Assembly (NCBI RefSeq): GCF_014633365.1
Contig: NC_068350.1
Coordinates: forward strand, 35,641,119 to 35,705,118
Length of the DNA stretch: 64,000 nt
Source of the DNA: Diospyros lotus
Lineage: Eukaryota; Streptophyta; Magnoliopsida; Ericales; Ebenaceae
Direction of reading: 5' to 3'
Positions 45,386 through 57,967 of the stretch are shown in pieces. Every line of letters begins with the position of its first letter. Within the stretch, counting starts at the first letter, position 1. Below the pieces are notes generated by a model. The model was not told the origin of the DNA, did no database searches, and saw nothing but the letters and a program-made list of their open reading frames with translations. A program made the position numbers and the translations under genes.

Positions 45386-48300
45386 TGTAACACCCCGCTC
45401 CAATTGAGGGGCGTTAATATATGCAGAATAAACCATCATGAATTTTGGGAATATATTTTTTCACAAACACAGCGTCTGTACGTGAATAGTACACCAGGTA
45501 AGTTCCCGAAAAGAGAGGTGGGTCACATGGGACACACTTAAATATCAAGTCTTTCCTTAGCCAAAACTTTCCTAGACATGCACATCTATTACATAACACT
45601 TAAATCCATAATTTCCTCGACAATTCCGATTACCTTCTCAGCATAACAAACTTAAAGACATAAAGCTAAGACAGGTAATATCATCATTAAACAAATGCGG
45701 AAGCTAGATCGAAACCTGATGTGATATATAACCAAACCATTTTATACATAACATCAAAACTGTATCATCGTCTAACATCATCAAAATGAAATACATATAA
45801 TCCGAAACATATACTATGATCCACCTATGAGTTGCCGTCACTCCTCGGCAATTTCTTTTCCTTTGAAACAGCTACTATCACCTGGAACGTTAGAATATTC
45901 CAAGGATCAAAGTCCAACATAAGATGATGAATCATCTAAGTGAGAGTTCAAAACGTTTTCATGAATATATGCAAGGATATGAAACAACATAATATCATGA
46001 CAAAACCCGACCCAAGAGAAACCCACCAAGCACTTAACCCTAACCGGGGAAAATGTAATCTCTCTAAAGGCATCACAACCACATTGACACATTGGCACAA
46101 CACAGTCCTGGCTTAAGAGGGAGCAACGTCAATGCATGAGCCCGGGAATCACCCCGTCACCATTACGTTCCCACTCAAAAGCTTACGGAGCACACGTCAA
46201 CACAAGTCCCGGCTAAATGATGATCAACACCAATCCTGGGAATCCACGTCCACATCGGAAACAATACTACTGCGCAAAGGCCTCATGGGATCCTACCTAC
46301 TCGCAGCCCCACCATACTATCAGTCTGGGGTGGTGTCCACTCTCAACCCCGCCATTTGTCGATTCACGAGGGTAGTGTCCACACTCAACCCAAGTCAACA
46401 AACTGGGTATTTTCCCTTGGCACGCTTCCCTAGTGCTATCACTCAAATGCCGTATCACAGTTTGACATCCCAATCCCAACCCACAAAAATGACACGCCAA
46501 TGCCACATACCATGACTCAATGCATCATATGAAACAACATTTCATGTACATAATTTATCACCAAATTCAATGTACATGCTTAAAATATTTCAAGACAAAT
46601 CCCTACGAAAGCAACCATCACAGGTTAAAACCATTCACATGTAGCAAAACATTTGCATGGATCAAATCAATGTTTAAGAGAACAACTTTGAATAAACAAT
46701 TTTTGGGGTTAGAATAGCTCACTTTTGACAAAATTTAGGATACCTTAAAAAACGCGCACCGCCTCGATTTGCATACCCAACCTCGATTTTCGTGTCAAAC
46801 TCAAAATTTGCACAAATCACATCACTTTAATCCTCAAGGCACTCCAATCAACATATAATAATCAGAAACCTATTTTTCTCACAATTTCTCCCTTTTCTTC
46901 TATTTTTCTTCTATTTTCGCCTCTAAAAGTCCAAATAAATCCCTCCGAAGCTATTTTCTCCAATCTTTCTTCACAACAAATCATAATAACCTATGAACAT
47001 CAATAGAAAAATAGTGGACTTACCCGGATGCTGCGTTTTCATGCAAAATGAGGCTCCTTGATGCTAGAATAGAGCCTAGAGAACTCCAAATCTAAATCTT
47101 TTTTTACAGGACCTAGATCTCGAATTTAGAGGAATTTATCAATTTTTTCAGAATTTTCTGAGCTCAGACGCACCCTCACTCGCCCATACAAGTTGGCTCA
47201 CGCGCCTCCAGTCGCGGGTCCCAGTTAGAGAGTATGCTGCACGCGCCGGTCGTTTTCAACCTCTAGATTCCGGCCAATTCCAACGCGTTCTAGTTTAATG
47301 GACATAACTTCTTCATCCGACCTCCGTTTTGACCCCCGTTTGTTCCTACACCTTTCTCTCTTCGCCTTCTACAAGATGGTACCAAAAAATCCCACAAACC
47401 GAGCTATTTTCAGACTGCTCCAAGCGATTTTCCGGCGAGCTCATTTTTCCGACGAAGCTTCGGATTTCCCTCAACTCTCAACCAAAATGGCTCAAATTTC
47501 ACAGGAACGAAGCTTAAGACATGGGCAACAAAAGCCCCTTATCCGATTCTCCCAATTTATTCCCGAATTTGCAGATCTAACATCTTAATTTTTCAAAGGC
47601 ATTCGGCCATCTTCTATTTATAGGCGAACCGAGCTTCCAAACGCTCAAGGCTTGCTAACCCGACCCCTCTGAGGCTCCTACCGCCCCTGGATCAACCCAA
47701 TTGTAGCAAAAACCGACCGTGATGATGACTTGCAGATCTTCCAAGATCCGACCGAAAACTTGATCGGAAATCTTCCAAATCTGACCACCACGTGTCCGAT
47801 TGTCGACCCAAACCCAACCCAAAGGCATCCCCGACCCATTTGGCTCCATTCCCAACTGTCAGTAGGCGCTGGTCGGCGACCAGAAATGGTCTCTCGACCA
47901 TGGCAGCTTCCTTCCTCCTTCCACTTTCAAAAATTGCACTTCCACCCCACTTAATTTTGTCTCTTATGCCTTAGCCCATTTTCACAAAGCCCATGAACTT
48001 TCTAATATTGCCATTAAGTCCCTAAGGTCATAAAAACTTTTATTCCTTCTCAGAAGATTCCAAAAACTCCCCATCTCGACCTCCCTCCGGCCAATTCGGT
48101 AAATTTTAAGAAATTACACTTTGGCCAGAATCTCTGTTTTAGCCCCAAATCCATTAGTTTCTTCCTGAAACCACTGAAGGGTTGTTCTACACACCAAATA
48201 TGAATACCCTCGGGGTTCCGTTGTCTTTCCGGAGGCCCCCTACAATAATTTAATTTTACAGCCTATCCCGAAGCTGCATTTTTAGCTGTACCGAAAACTA

Positions 48301-48509
48301 TTCCCGACTCAAATTCTTTCGATGCCATAAATCATATCTCAAATTAATCGACACTGCCATATCATTTTCTTTAGGCATCTCGGCTCCAGGGTACTCCTGG
48401 CAGTCGATTCGATCAATTTCTCGGACTATTCTGATACTTATTTTCCTTAAATCTCATTTTTCTTATAAAATATTCATTTCTTAATTACCCAAAGTTCTCG
48501 GGTATTACA
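45386..48509 (-). mobile_element. nested 3.1-kb solo LTR with perfect TSD
   Basis: It runs TGTAACACCCCGC...TCGGGTATTACA and is flanked by the 5-bp duplication CCATG (45381-45385 and 48510-48514). Its minus strand begins TGTAATACCCGAGAAC, the same opening as the solo LTR at 4603 (TGTAATACCCGAGAAT). It has a TATA box (CCTATAAATAG, minus strand, near 47620) and the same GGCACGC/CCTTGGCACGC texts. No interior. Confidence 0.88.
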
Positions 48510-49506
48510 CCATGCTACGCCCACATAGGAATTCACACAAGCGAATGCTCTAAATATATATGCTCGCCTAACATACACAAGTCAACACTCAGCAAGCCAA
48601 CTGTGTCATGCCAATGCTCACACCCCCAACACATACAAGCATGATTCCCAATAAATACAAACCCAGTCCGGTGCACTACAATATCATGCAATATGTCACA
48701 TAATGGCAAAGCCGGTCAATAGTGACCAGGCACCAATCGACAATCTGTGACTAAAGATTAACTAATCAACTACCATCCCTGACCCGGTCGACGGTTCGCT
48801 CCAATGTCACTAAATGGTCCACACGTCACCTCACCGATCAACAGCTCATGCCTTCATTTGTCAAGACTCTTACTCGCAGGAAACCATAACCATAACCAAA
48901 TCTCGCCAATCCTCTAGGAACTTAGCCCCGGATTAGGTTTGGCATCATTCCCAAAAAAATATGAGCAATGCAATACCCCATAGGCACATAACAAATAAAA
49001 CCTCAACGAGTCTCATATTCAACTTAAATTAATTCATACTAATCAAATCCTTAACTCGTATAATTAATACGCAAAATCGAATCAAATTAAGGAAAGGCCC
49101 GAAATTCATAAAATAAAGGGAGCTCACAAAGGAAGTAAGGAGCTTGCCTTTATTTAGCAAATCTCAGTGTTTTTACGTTTGCACGCCACCAAATTAATAT
49201 ACGCTACAAAATAGTATAATATCCCAAAATTAACAAAATTGCACCCAAAATTAAATTCTAACCGTACAGAATTATTAATACATACTTCCCTACTTACTTG
49301 ATTAATTAATCTTCAATTAAACTAGATTTAATTCCAAATTTCTTCCACTTTCACCACCATTCGTCTTCTTCTTCCTCTCCTTATTATTTCCCTATTGTTT
49401 GCTACTCGAAATGAACCTCGAAGCTCTCTGAAATCGAGGGTTTAAATGGTAAAAAGAAGGCTGCTTAGCGCGCGCCGCGTGCGTGGCAGCCAAGGGCTGC
49501 CCACCG

Positions 49507-49538
49507 CCTTGCCCAAAATGACGTCGTTTTGGGCAAGG
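49507..49538. promoter_or_regulatory. 32-bp near-perfect palindrome centred on GACGTC
   Basis: CCTTGCCCAAAA-TGACGTCG-TTTTGGGCAAGG: 12-bp perfect arms and a GACGTC core of the bZIP/CRE type; only one pair (T/G) fails to match. It lies in the outer solo LTR, just after a GC-rich GCGCGCCGCGTGCG segment, so upstream in LTR terms on the minus strand. It could bind bZIP factors or form a cruciform. Confidence 0.7.
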
Positions 49539-49959
49539 AATGGTTGAATTAATTCAGCCAAAATTGCGCCCTCGCAAGTTAATCTCGTGACCTTACCCAA
49601 CACATGCGCACACGCGACCGCCCGTGCTAGCCACCATACTCAACATATAAGTGCACCAAATTAATTTTAAAGTGACCTCACCACAATTTCGAGAAATTAC
49701 ATTTAGACCCCATAACTTCTAGAGATTATCACATACACCCTACTAAACAATAACTCTTATACCCCAAATTTTTCAACAATTACTTGCCCATCTCTCTAAC
49801 ACTAAAATAGATTAATATTTCATTTTAACCCACAAATACAATAATTAATAATTATCAACTGTCCACTAAATTATTCAAATTTAATAAATCAAAAATTACT
49901 TCAAATGCAAAATTTAATAATTATTAACTACTCTCAAATTATCGGGATGTTACAATACT

Positions 49960-51182
49960 ACTAGACAAAACAAGGAAGCTAAAAGGTAAAGGAGAAGACA
50001 TTTTAGTGAAAAAAAAAAAAAAAAAAAGCTTGCTCAAATTTCTTGATGGAAATGGCATGGTACAACCCTCTATTTATAAGGCTCGAAAGACCCTTCTGCA
50101 CTACACCTTCTTCCAACACCCAATTCCCAACTATCATCTACCTCAATCAATTTTATCTTCCACCTACCACCTACCATGCATCAAGGGCAGATCCAGGGAG
50201 CAAGCGGGCAGTGGCTTGCGTAGGGTGGAAGAAGATGGTGTCTGGACTGCAAGTTCTGGGAGCAAGAAGATGGTGTCTGGGCTGGAAGTTCTGGGAGCAA
50301 GAAAATGGCGTCCGGCTGGATGGTGTCTGGGCTGAGGCTCCCTCCCTTGGATCCACCCATGCCATGCATCTACCATCTACTATAGATAACTACACTCTTT
50401 CAATATATAACAAGTGAGAGGCTCTTCCACAACTTGAGGTAAATAAAGGGCCCTATAACTAAACTTTAAAACCCAAACATGATGAGAGCCCAATTATTTA
50501 TAAAAGGGTCCAAAATATTATTTGGATTATAAATTGGACTAGCATTTTGTAACATGTCTAGCTTCTATGCTTTACTGTTCTCGATGAAATCATTGAGTTT
50601 ACTTTCAATCAAGGTGTAATTTGTGACAGCATAATTCAGATTTATTTTGAATCATTCAGCAGCAAGCTCCAATTGATGTCTTTACCCGTGGATATGCTGA
50701 AGGTATGACTTCTCTCTTCTGGTAATTAGCTACTAATCTGTACCGTTTTGGTATTGATATGGTACAGTATTGATAAGTATGAAGGAGAGAGGGAATTGCC
50801 ATCCTCGGGAATATTTCAAAAAAAAAAAAAAAATTTGTTTTGACCGTGGAAGGGTACTAACTGTTACCCTAATACCTACTGATATTAGTAACATTTTGCA
50901 TCTAGAGCAGTTCGTACCAGCTGAAATGGTATAATATTCATAAGCCTGACTTGAACAACACCAATTTATAGGTATTTCCAAGCTAGTGAAACAACTTGAT
51001 GGGTGGCATGTCCTATAGTACCTAAGAGTCGCAATTTATATATTATTCTCCTTTATTGTCAGTTTTATGAACTACTTCATAGAAAAAGACACTCCTAGAG
51101 AGGATAAAAGTTAAATTTGTTCTTTAAATTTTTCGTCACTTTAAACATTAAATTTTTTTTAGCTTAATAGACCCACATACTT
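49960..51182. other. intergenic with a 35-bp tandem repeat
   Basis: At 50231-50345 a 35-bp unit (AAGATGGTGTCTGG...GTTCTGGGAGC) repeats two full and two partial times; 35 is not a multiple of three, so the overlapping frames on both strands are not coding. Around 50562-50613 and 50667-50702 two short segments could be exons of an unidentified gene (see findings). A poly-A run sits at 50010-50027 and another at 50818-50833. Confidence 0.5.
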
Positions 51183-51399
51183 TACAAATTGGTTTTTTGT
51201 TTTTTTTTTTTTTTTAGATAACACCCAATCATGAGCGTCCTCACCTACCAGCTTCAGAGTACAATGAAGCAAGTAAATTAAGAAACTCGATAACCCTTGA
51301 TTTTGATTCTAAAATAACACTCTAACCATAACAGAACAGACTCCTAAATAGAATCGCCAAAACCACCAAACTATGCCCCTGAGGGCTACAAATTGGTTT
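51183..51399 (-). mobile_element. SINE-like insertion with 13-bp target duplication
   Basis: The 13-bp TACAAATTGGTTT occurs at 51183-51195 and 51387-51399. Between them is ~190 bp which, on the minus strand, begins AGCCCTCAGGGGCATAGTTTGG and ends in a long A tail (T run 51196-51216 on the plus strand). Internal texts (CATAGTTTGGTGG and GGTTATCGAGTTTC) loosely resemble pol III A and B boxes. Long exact target duplication plus A tail plus no coding content fits a SINE or a retroposed short RNA. Confidence 0.75.
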
Positions 51400-51870
51400 G
51401 CTTTGATCGTATGAGGAACAGACTCTTAGTCACCATTGATCAAAGGGTCAAAATGGATCAATTTGTAAACAATAAGGTTGTATTTAACTCAAAAAAAAAA
51501 AAAAATCAAGAGTGTAATCATAAACTTATTTTGGTTCAGATACATCCTTATATTTACAAATCAATCCACTTTCATCTTATCGTTAGTCATAGGATAAAAA
51601 TGGATGAATCATAAAGTACAAGAGTGCATTTTTACAAACAAAAAAAAAATCAAAAACTACAATAATGATAAATTATGAAAAGTTTAAGGTCAAATTGAGC
51701 TTTTAACCTTCTTGAAAACTCTCCTAAATTCTCCCGTCCCTCCAAAATTTTATCTCCTAGTAGCCTTATTAGCCTCTAATCAAATCCCTCACCAACCTTA
51801 ACCAACTTTTAAAAATGTATGTTCTTATAATTCTCCTAGTACACCTTACAACGTATTAAAAATTAATTAG
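51400..51870. other. intergenic
   Basis: AT-rich, with A runs at 51490-51505 and 51640-51650. No gene or element end recognised. Confidence 0.5.
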
Positions 51871-52194
51871 AGTAATGCTATTCGGTCATCCTCAATGTCA
51901 CCCAACAAAATCTCGCAATATATTTTCAATGAGAAGAGCTGCCTAAAATTTCAAATTTATCTTCTCTCTCTCACCCTCTTTTGTGTTCCTTTCTGCTCAT
52001 CCTTCTTCCCCCCCCCCCCCTCCCCCTCTCTCTCTCCCCCTTCCGCCCATTAGACCAAGCTTCCTCCATTGCAGCAACTCCGACCCTCTCTCTTTCTAAT
52101 CTCCCGTTCATTACACGTCTCCATTGGCTCAGATCTAGAAGGAGGTAAGTCTTTTAAAGCTATTCACAATGAGTTTCAGCACGATTGCATGATA

Positions 52195-52545
52195 TATACA
52201 TATATCCACTATTTGGATTTGGCCAAAACTTTAAACTTAGATCTACGGAGATTCGGTTGTTGGATCTTACTGATTTTGGGGTATGTTGGTTGATGGGCCT
52301 TTGGGTGTCGAGTGATTGCCTTTGATCATCGGAAACCACCGACCACGGTGGTCGATGGCGACTAGCAATGCCTATATATGCGTTATTGGGGTTTGGCCGA
52401 AACTTTAAGTTTAGATCTACAGAATTTCAGCCGTTAGATCTTGCTGGTTTTTTAGTATGTTGGTCTATGGACCCTTGGGTGTCAGGCAGTTACCTCTGAT
52501 CGCCAGAAATTACCGGTCACGATGGCCAGTGGCAACTGGCAATGC
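52195..52545. repeat. ~175-bp tandem duplication in the left arm
   Basis: Units 52195-52370 and 52371-52545 share TTTGGCC(A/G)AAACTTTAA, TTAGATCTAC, TTGGGTGTC and GGCGACTAGCAATGC/GGCAACTGGCAATGC. The right arm (55440-55790) has a comparable doubled structure in inverted order, so the duplication predates or was copied with the inverted repeat. Confidence 0.65.
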
Positions 52546-53550
52546 ATTTTTAAGTTATAATCAAAAATTAAAAATTAAATTTACTAAAATCCAACCGTTA
52601 AATACATCCATCTTCAGCGGACTATGGTCACTGAAGGCCGCTGGCGACGGAGTTGTGACTGGTTAAAAAACTTGATTTGGTTTTTTATTGTGTTCTGTGA
52701 ATGTAGATGAGAAGAGTCAGATTAGGAGGAAGCGCAAAGGAGAGGGATAATTAAGGGGAGAATTAGGTTTTTGTGTTTAAATATTATTTTTTAATTATTT
52801 TAATTTATGTTATGAATGTTGATATTTATTTATGAGTTTGTATTGTATATATTGAAGTTGAATATTAAATTTGTGATCTTTTAAATATTGTGAAGGTTAA
52901 AATGAAATGATTGATTGAAATTTAAATGTTAATAAATTGAATTAGTTTGTATTTGTTTTGTAAATTTTTAGAGGAAAATCATTAATTTTATTAAAGAATT
53001 GAATGATAAATAGTTATGATTAATTTTATTTGAATTTAGATATTTATTAATGTTTATATATATTTTAAATTGATATTAAATAGAATTAAAAAATATTAAT
53101 TAAATTTAAACTATGTCAAGCCTTTTTTGATAATAAATTGAATTCTTTAAAATGAAAATTTTTAATTTTAATTTTTTAATTATATTTAGATACATATATA
53201 ATATAATAAAAAAATAAATTATGTTTTATTGCTATCGGCCTTGCATTTGGTTTATTCGTTCAAGTTGTGCTCGTCGCCATCACTCCCACCAAAGTCGGTC
53301 CTCCTCCGCCACCTTCCAATGGTTTGCATAAGATTTCGATTGTATTGCTCATTCAAAAATAATGTTTGTTATTTATTTTTAAAAAAATAAATATATATTT
53401 ATATAAAATATATTAATAATTTTTTACATTAAATTAGTGGTCAAGTGGGTGAAATGTGACAAAGTGGATATTTTTGGGGGCTGAATTTAAGTGTATTATA
53501 AAGAATTAGTGATAAAAGGAAAATACTCTCGGATCCATAATTACTCTAAT

Positions 53551-54055
53551 ATCCCGGGAATATAGCTAATGGCAGCGGTGACACGTGCCCTCCAAAGAGC
53601 CACTCCACTGACGTCATCCTGCTTAAGCCTGGAAGGGACACATGGCAGATACATCTCAACACACCAGCTAACCCGTTACTTAGCGAAGATTCTCTAAATT
53701 CCTCGAGATTAGTCATCGCACCGAGAATCATGACGATAGGGACTACCCTGAACTCCTCAGAAACAATTATGGTATCCATATCAGTAAGATCGCAGCTCCG
53801 CAAAGAGCGGGAGAAGGATCCCGACGATTTAGAGGAGAATCCTTACCCTGGAAAGAGGATAAAGAGGAAAGGACCGGCAACGGGTAAAGGATTCCAACTT
53901 GTTCTTTCTCTAAGTTCGACATTGCGTACTTTAAGTTGACAGTAATCCGGTGAACTGATTTGAACGTCGGAGTGATCCCGGGAAAGCAAGTCCCCGACTT
54001 CATTGCAGGTACCTAATCCGAGGCAAAGAAAGATGATCGGCCACCGCATCATCAA
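53551..54055. other. GC-richer insert in the loop of the fold-back element
   Basis: Roughly 500 bp of distinctly higher GC content inside AT-rich surroundings. It contains a perfect TGACGTCA (53609-53616), CCCGGG at two places, and overlapping frames on both strands with no recognisable product. It looks like captured or inserted foreign repeat DNA, possibly LTR-derived. Confidence 0.5.
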
Positions 54056-57000
54056 TTATGTATTCAGTATATTGGAATGGACATTGATTTAAAAGTAATA
54101 TATATTTATAAATATGTATTAATTGATTATAATAATCTAATTAATATAATATTTAAGAAAATAAATAGATTTACAAGTTTATGAGATATGCATTTATCTC
54201 ACATTATTTCAGTAAAAAATCACATATTATAAATAAATTAGTATAAATTTTATTTTTAATCCACAATTACCTATATATGATAATCTTCTGAACAATAAAA
54301 TGAGTCATGCAAATTAAGAGAGGGTTTTAATCAATATAAATTTTTACATCAAATATTAAAATGGTTTAATAAGAATTATCAAATTTAAAACCCACACGTG
54401 AAGAATTTTCTTTCAAAATTAATCCTAATCCATAATGTATAACACTAAATTAAAAATCATAATTTCTAAGAATAAAATTTACCTAAAATTTGATGTAGTT
54501 AAATCCAAAATTGAAATATTATCAATATCTTTCAATTTATACACTATACAATATGTAAAATACATTACTAATGAGTGTATAATACATGAATAATTTTATA
54601 TTTTTAAATATTTAAATATTTGACTGAATGTTTTTTGAATATTTTTTTATAACAAATGTTTAATCAATTTTTAATTATATTTAAAATATATCTAACTCAT
54701 GAATAATTACTCATATTATTATCATTTTAAATATTTTCTGTATGTCAAATTACTGACAAAGCTCTCATGGAACACATTAATAAATATTTAAATTCAAATA
54801 AAATTTAAAAAAACTATTTACAATTTAATTCTTAAATAAACTTAATAATTTCACTTCAAAAATTCACAAAATAAATACAAACCAATTCAATTTATTAACA
54901 TTCAAATTTCAATCAATAATTTCATTTTAACCTTTACAATATTCAAAAGATCATAAATCTAGTATTTAACTTAACAATCAAGCAATACAAACTCATAATT
55001 AAATATCACATTAAATATTAAAATTTACAACATAAACTAAAATAATTATAAAATAATATTTAAACACTAATATGCAAACCCCCCCTCCTTTGCGAATGAG
55101 ACCCAAAGTCCTTGATTGTAGAACATAATAAAAAAAATAAATTAAATTTTTTAATTTCCACTTTCACAACCAAATCATCATCATCATCTCCATCAAAAAA
55201 AATATAAGAAAACAAGAAAAATTATGTAAAATAAAAGAAAATATATAAATATATGTATGTATGGACGAAAACTAGCCTAATCAATCACAGTCGTCGCCAC
55301 CAGCGATCACCGGCGACCACCACCGGCCTAAGAATCCTTCTATCAGAGCCTACCATTAGAAATACCAAATCAAGAGAAGTAACATACAAAAAAATGAGCT
55401 AGATTTAATAGTTAAATTTTAATATATCTGATTTTTAATTTTTGGCCAAATTTAAAAATGTACCGCTAGCCACCACCGGCAACTATGGTCGGTGGTTTCC
55501 AGAGATCAAACGCAATCACCCGACACACAAGAGCCCATCGATTAACATACTCAAAAACTAGCAAGATCCAACAATTGAATCTTCGTAAATTTAAGCTTAA
55601 AACTTTGGTCAAACCCAAATAACGTGAAAAATGGATTGTGTGGCTGGTGATTTTCGACAACCAAAGACAACTATTCAATACCCCTATTCCCATCGATCAA
55701 CGTACCTAAAAACTAACAAAATTCAACGGCTAAAATTTTATAGATTTAAACTTAAAATTTTGGCTAAACTTAAATAAGTTTAGAAGACTTATCTAAATCG
55801 AGGTCAATGGAGACGTGTAACGAAAGAGAGAGAAAGAGAAAGGGTCCAAGTTGCTGCATTGGAGAAAGGTCGGTGGCACGGGTAAGGGGGGAGTATGAAT
55901 AGAAATAAAAGCACGAGAGAGAGAGAGAAAGATGAGTTAAGAGTATATATATATTGATGATATATTTATAATTATAATAATGACTAGATTTGTACCTTTC
56001 TTCGAGGTGACACTAAGCGTGGCCAAATAGCATTACTAAAAAATGTACTCACACAAATCATTATTTAGTCCCCAAATTTAAGAGAAGTGACGACCCGTCA
56101 TTTCAAAACCACTTTTCAACTTTCATGTTCTCCTTCATAAATCATTTCTTTATCTATTGAAAGCAGTGCAGTACTAACCATTGAAAAGAATTGAGAAAAT
56201 TTCACCTAATCTGAGGAGAGATTAAGAATTAAGCTACTTGTAGAGAAGCGTTTACCGAAAATTTTATCGAATTAATTTATTTTATTTCTGATTTATTTTA
56301 TTCAACTTTTATCTTTCCAGAAGCCCATCATTTTCTCTCCCTCTCCCCCATTTTCACTCTCAAACCCATTGCTGCAAAGAGCACCGGCCGTCATCACTGC
56401 CGTGAGCACCTTCCGCCGTCGAGCCCCCCACCGCCGCGAGCACCTTCCGTTGTCGCCCTCCCCCCCGTCGCAAGGATCGACGTCGCCCCTCCAGACGGTC
56501 ACGCCCACCCCCCGGCCCCCCGCCGTTCACACCGCCTTCCGTCGCCCCCACCCGCTGGCCCCTCCGACCAACCATCGCTGCCCGTAGGTTGCCCCCCCGC
56601 CCCCTACTGTCGTTTGTCCCCACCCACTACCGCTTGCACCACACATAATAGGGAGCTAGGGTTTGTAAAGATGGCCAAATCTTTTTTTGTTTTGCTTGCG
56701 AGCTGTGAAACTTCTGATTGCAATTGCACTTCATTTATAGCGATTCTGTTCTCCAAGTGTCTTTTCTCCACGCATCTATTTGTGCAAATGTATATATTTT
56801 GATATGTACTCATTCACTGGATGTTATTGTTGTATTTTATGTTTAAGAAATTTCTGGGTTTCAATTGTTCCCTTGACAATGCTTGTATTTTATGTTTAAA
56901 TTCGAAGACAATGAACATGGGAGGATATCACAGTTACTGCTATAAGTTTCGTGTTCTGCAAAAATCATAGATGCAAACTGTTGCTGAGTTGCTGGAACCG

Positions 57001-57883
57001 ACGCCAATTTGATCCTGCTTTTGCTCATTAGCAGGGCTTTCTGAGATGTTGAATTTAAGGTCACTACGCTACACAAGATTTTGCAATTTTATACTTACCA
57101 AAACAGAGATTTCATTTTGAATAACAGATTGATGTTCGCACGTATTGACAAATGCAATTCACACACTTAATTTGCGGTGTGAAAAGTCTGATAACAAATG
57201 ATAATATTTGATGAACTTTGAATTTATCTTTGGAACTGAGTGGAGGCAAATTCAATACTTGAATATGGAAATTTCAGTGATTAAATGAGAACATTTGTTA
57301 AAAATTTCTTGTTCATACATCACTCAACTCCATCTGTTCCCTCTGTTGAAAATTAGACCATTTTTTTTTTTTTTTTGGAGATTCTGTTTAGAACATTATA
57401 GAGTTAGTCTAAAATTTTGTCTCCGTTATTGTTGCTGGCAGTAGATACCAAGGCCCTAGTCAAGGAGCCCCCAAGCATTGCATTCTTCTGCAACACATGA
57501 AATTTTAAAGATGTTTCTCAATTGACACATCTATTGACTTATATTTATTGTTCAAATTATCAAAAATTATGTTCGTATTTTAACACTAAGACACAACCAT
57601 CAAGATTAGTTAATAGTTAGAAACATCTAAATAAACAATCAATATGATTTTCTTGCTTGGAAAATTATTCTGGGCCAGGTTGATTAATCATTCTAACTGA
57701 CCAATTAAACTAATACAATAAAAAACATAGTGTATAATCTGTATCAAATCTAGAACTATTCTCTTAATTAAATATATCTAAATTGAAAATGATTTCAGTA
57801 TCAGTTTCCACTCAAGTCTCTTTAAGTCACAAACAGCCTCTACTTGATGCACAAGGTTTCTGCCCTCTGTTACAAATACTTGA

Positions 57884-57967
57884 TCACGCAGCTATACCAC
57901 CTGATATGGCGTGATCCGGATCAAACCCATGATTGTGGATTGCATTTGCTCTGGCTGAGTGCATAAC
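57884..57967 (-). pseudogene. possible captured terminal exon, unidentified
   Basis: On the minus strand TTTGCTTTGCAG|GTTATGCAC opens 27 codons (VMHSARANAIHNHG, FDPDHAISGGIAA) ended by TGA. Acceptor quality and protein-like composition are better than the surroundings. I cannot identify the parent gene. It lies within the Mutator-like element, so it may be part of captured DNA. Confidence 0.35.

Larger units (their letters stand above)
44575..49954 (-). mobile_element. solo LTR with perfect TSD, hosting a second solo LTR
   Basis: It runs TGTGACAACCCAG...GGGATGTTACA and is flanked by the 5-bp duplication ATACT (44570-44574 and 49955-49959). Without the nested insert it is about 2.25 kb. Text GTGAGCCACAAGGCTCAGCAAG (near 44901) parallels the minus-strand LTR at 11506 (GTGAGCCACAAGGCTTAGCAAG), so it reads on the minus strand and belongs to the same broad family. 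No internal coding region. Confidence 0.85.
51871..56037. mobile_element. large fold-back element with ~1.2-kb inverted arms
   Basis: Left AGTAATGCTATTCGGTCATCC matches, inverted, the right end GGCCAAATAGCATTACT. The arms remain inverted-collinear well inward: TTGCAGCAACT/TTGCTGCA, ACACGTCTCCATTG/CAATGGAGACGTGT, and AT-rich blocks such as TTAAAATGAAAT(T/G)ATTGATTGAAATTT (52905 left, ~54920 right). I can follow homology over at least 51871-53050 and 54780-56037 at perhaps 80 percent. No transposase frame. Flanking duplication is unclear, so Mutator-like versus other fold-back class is unresolved. Confidence 0.75.

Noticed and set aside
50006..50417. Overlapping frames of 109-124 codons on the plus strand and 62-70 codons on the minus strand
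   Set aside because: They are produced by a 35-bp tandem repeat that keeps several frames open; no protein family.
56302..56623. GC-rich frames on both strands (68-87 codons)
   Set aside because: They derive from CCG/GGC-rich text in the left terminal repeat of the Mutator-like element, open in several frames at once.
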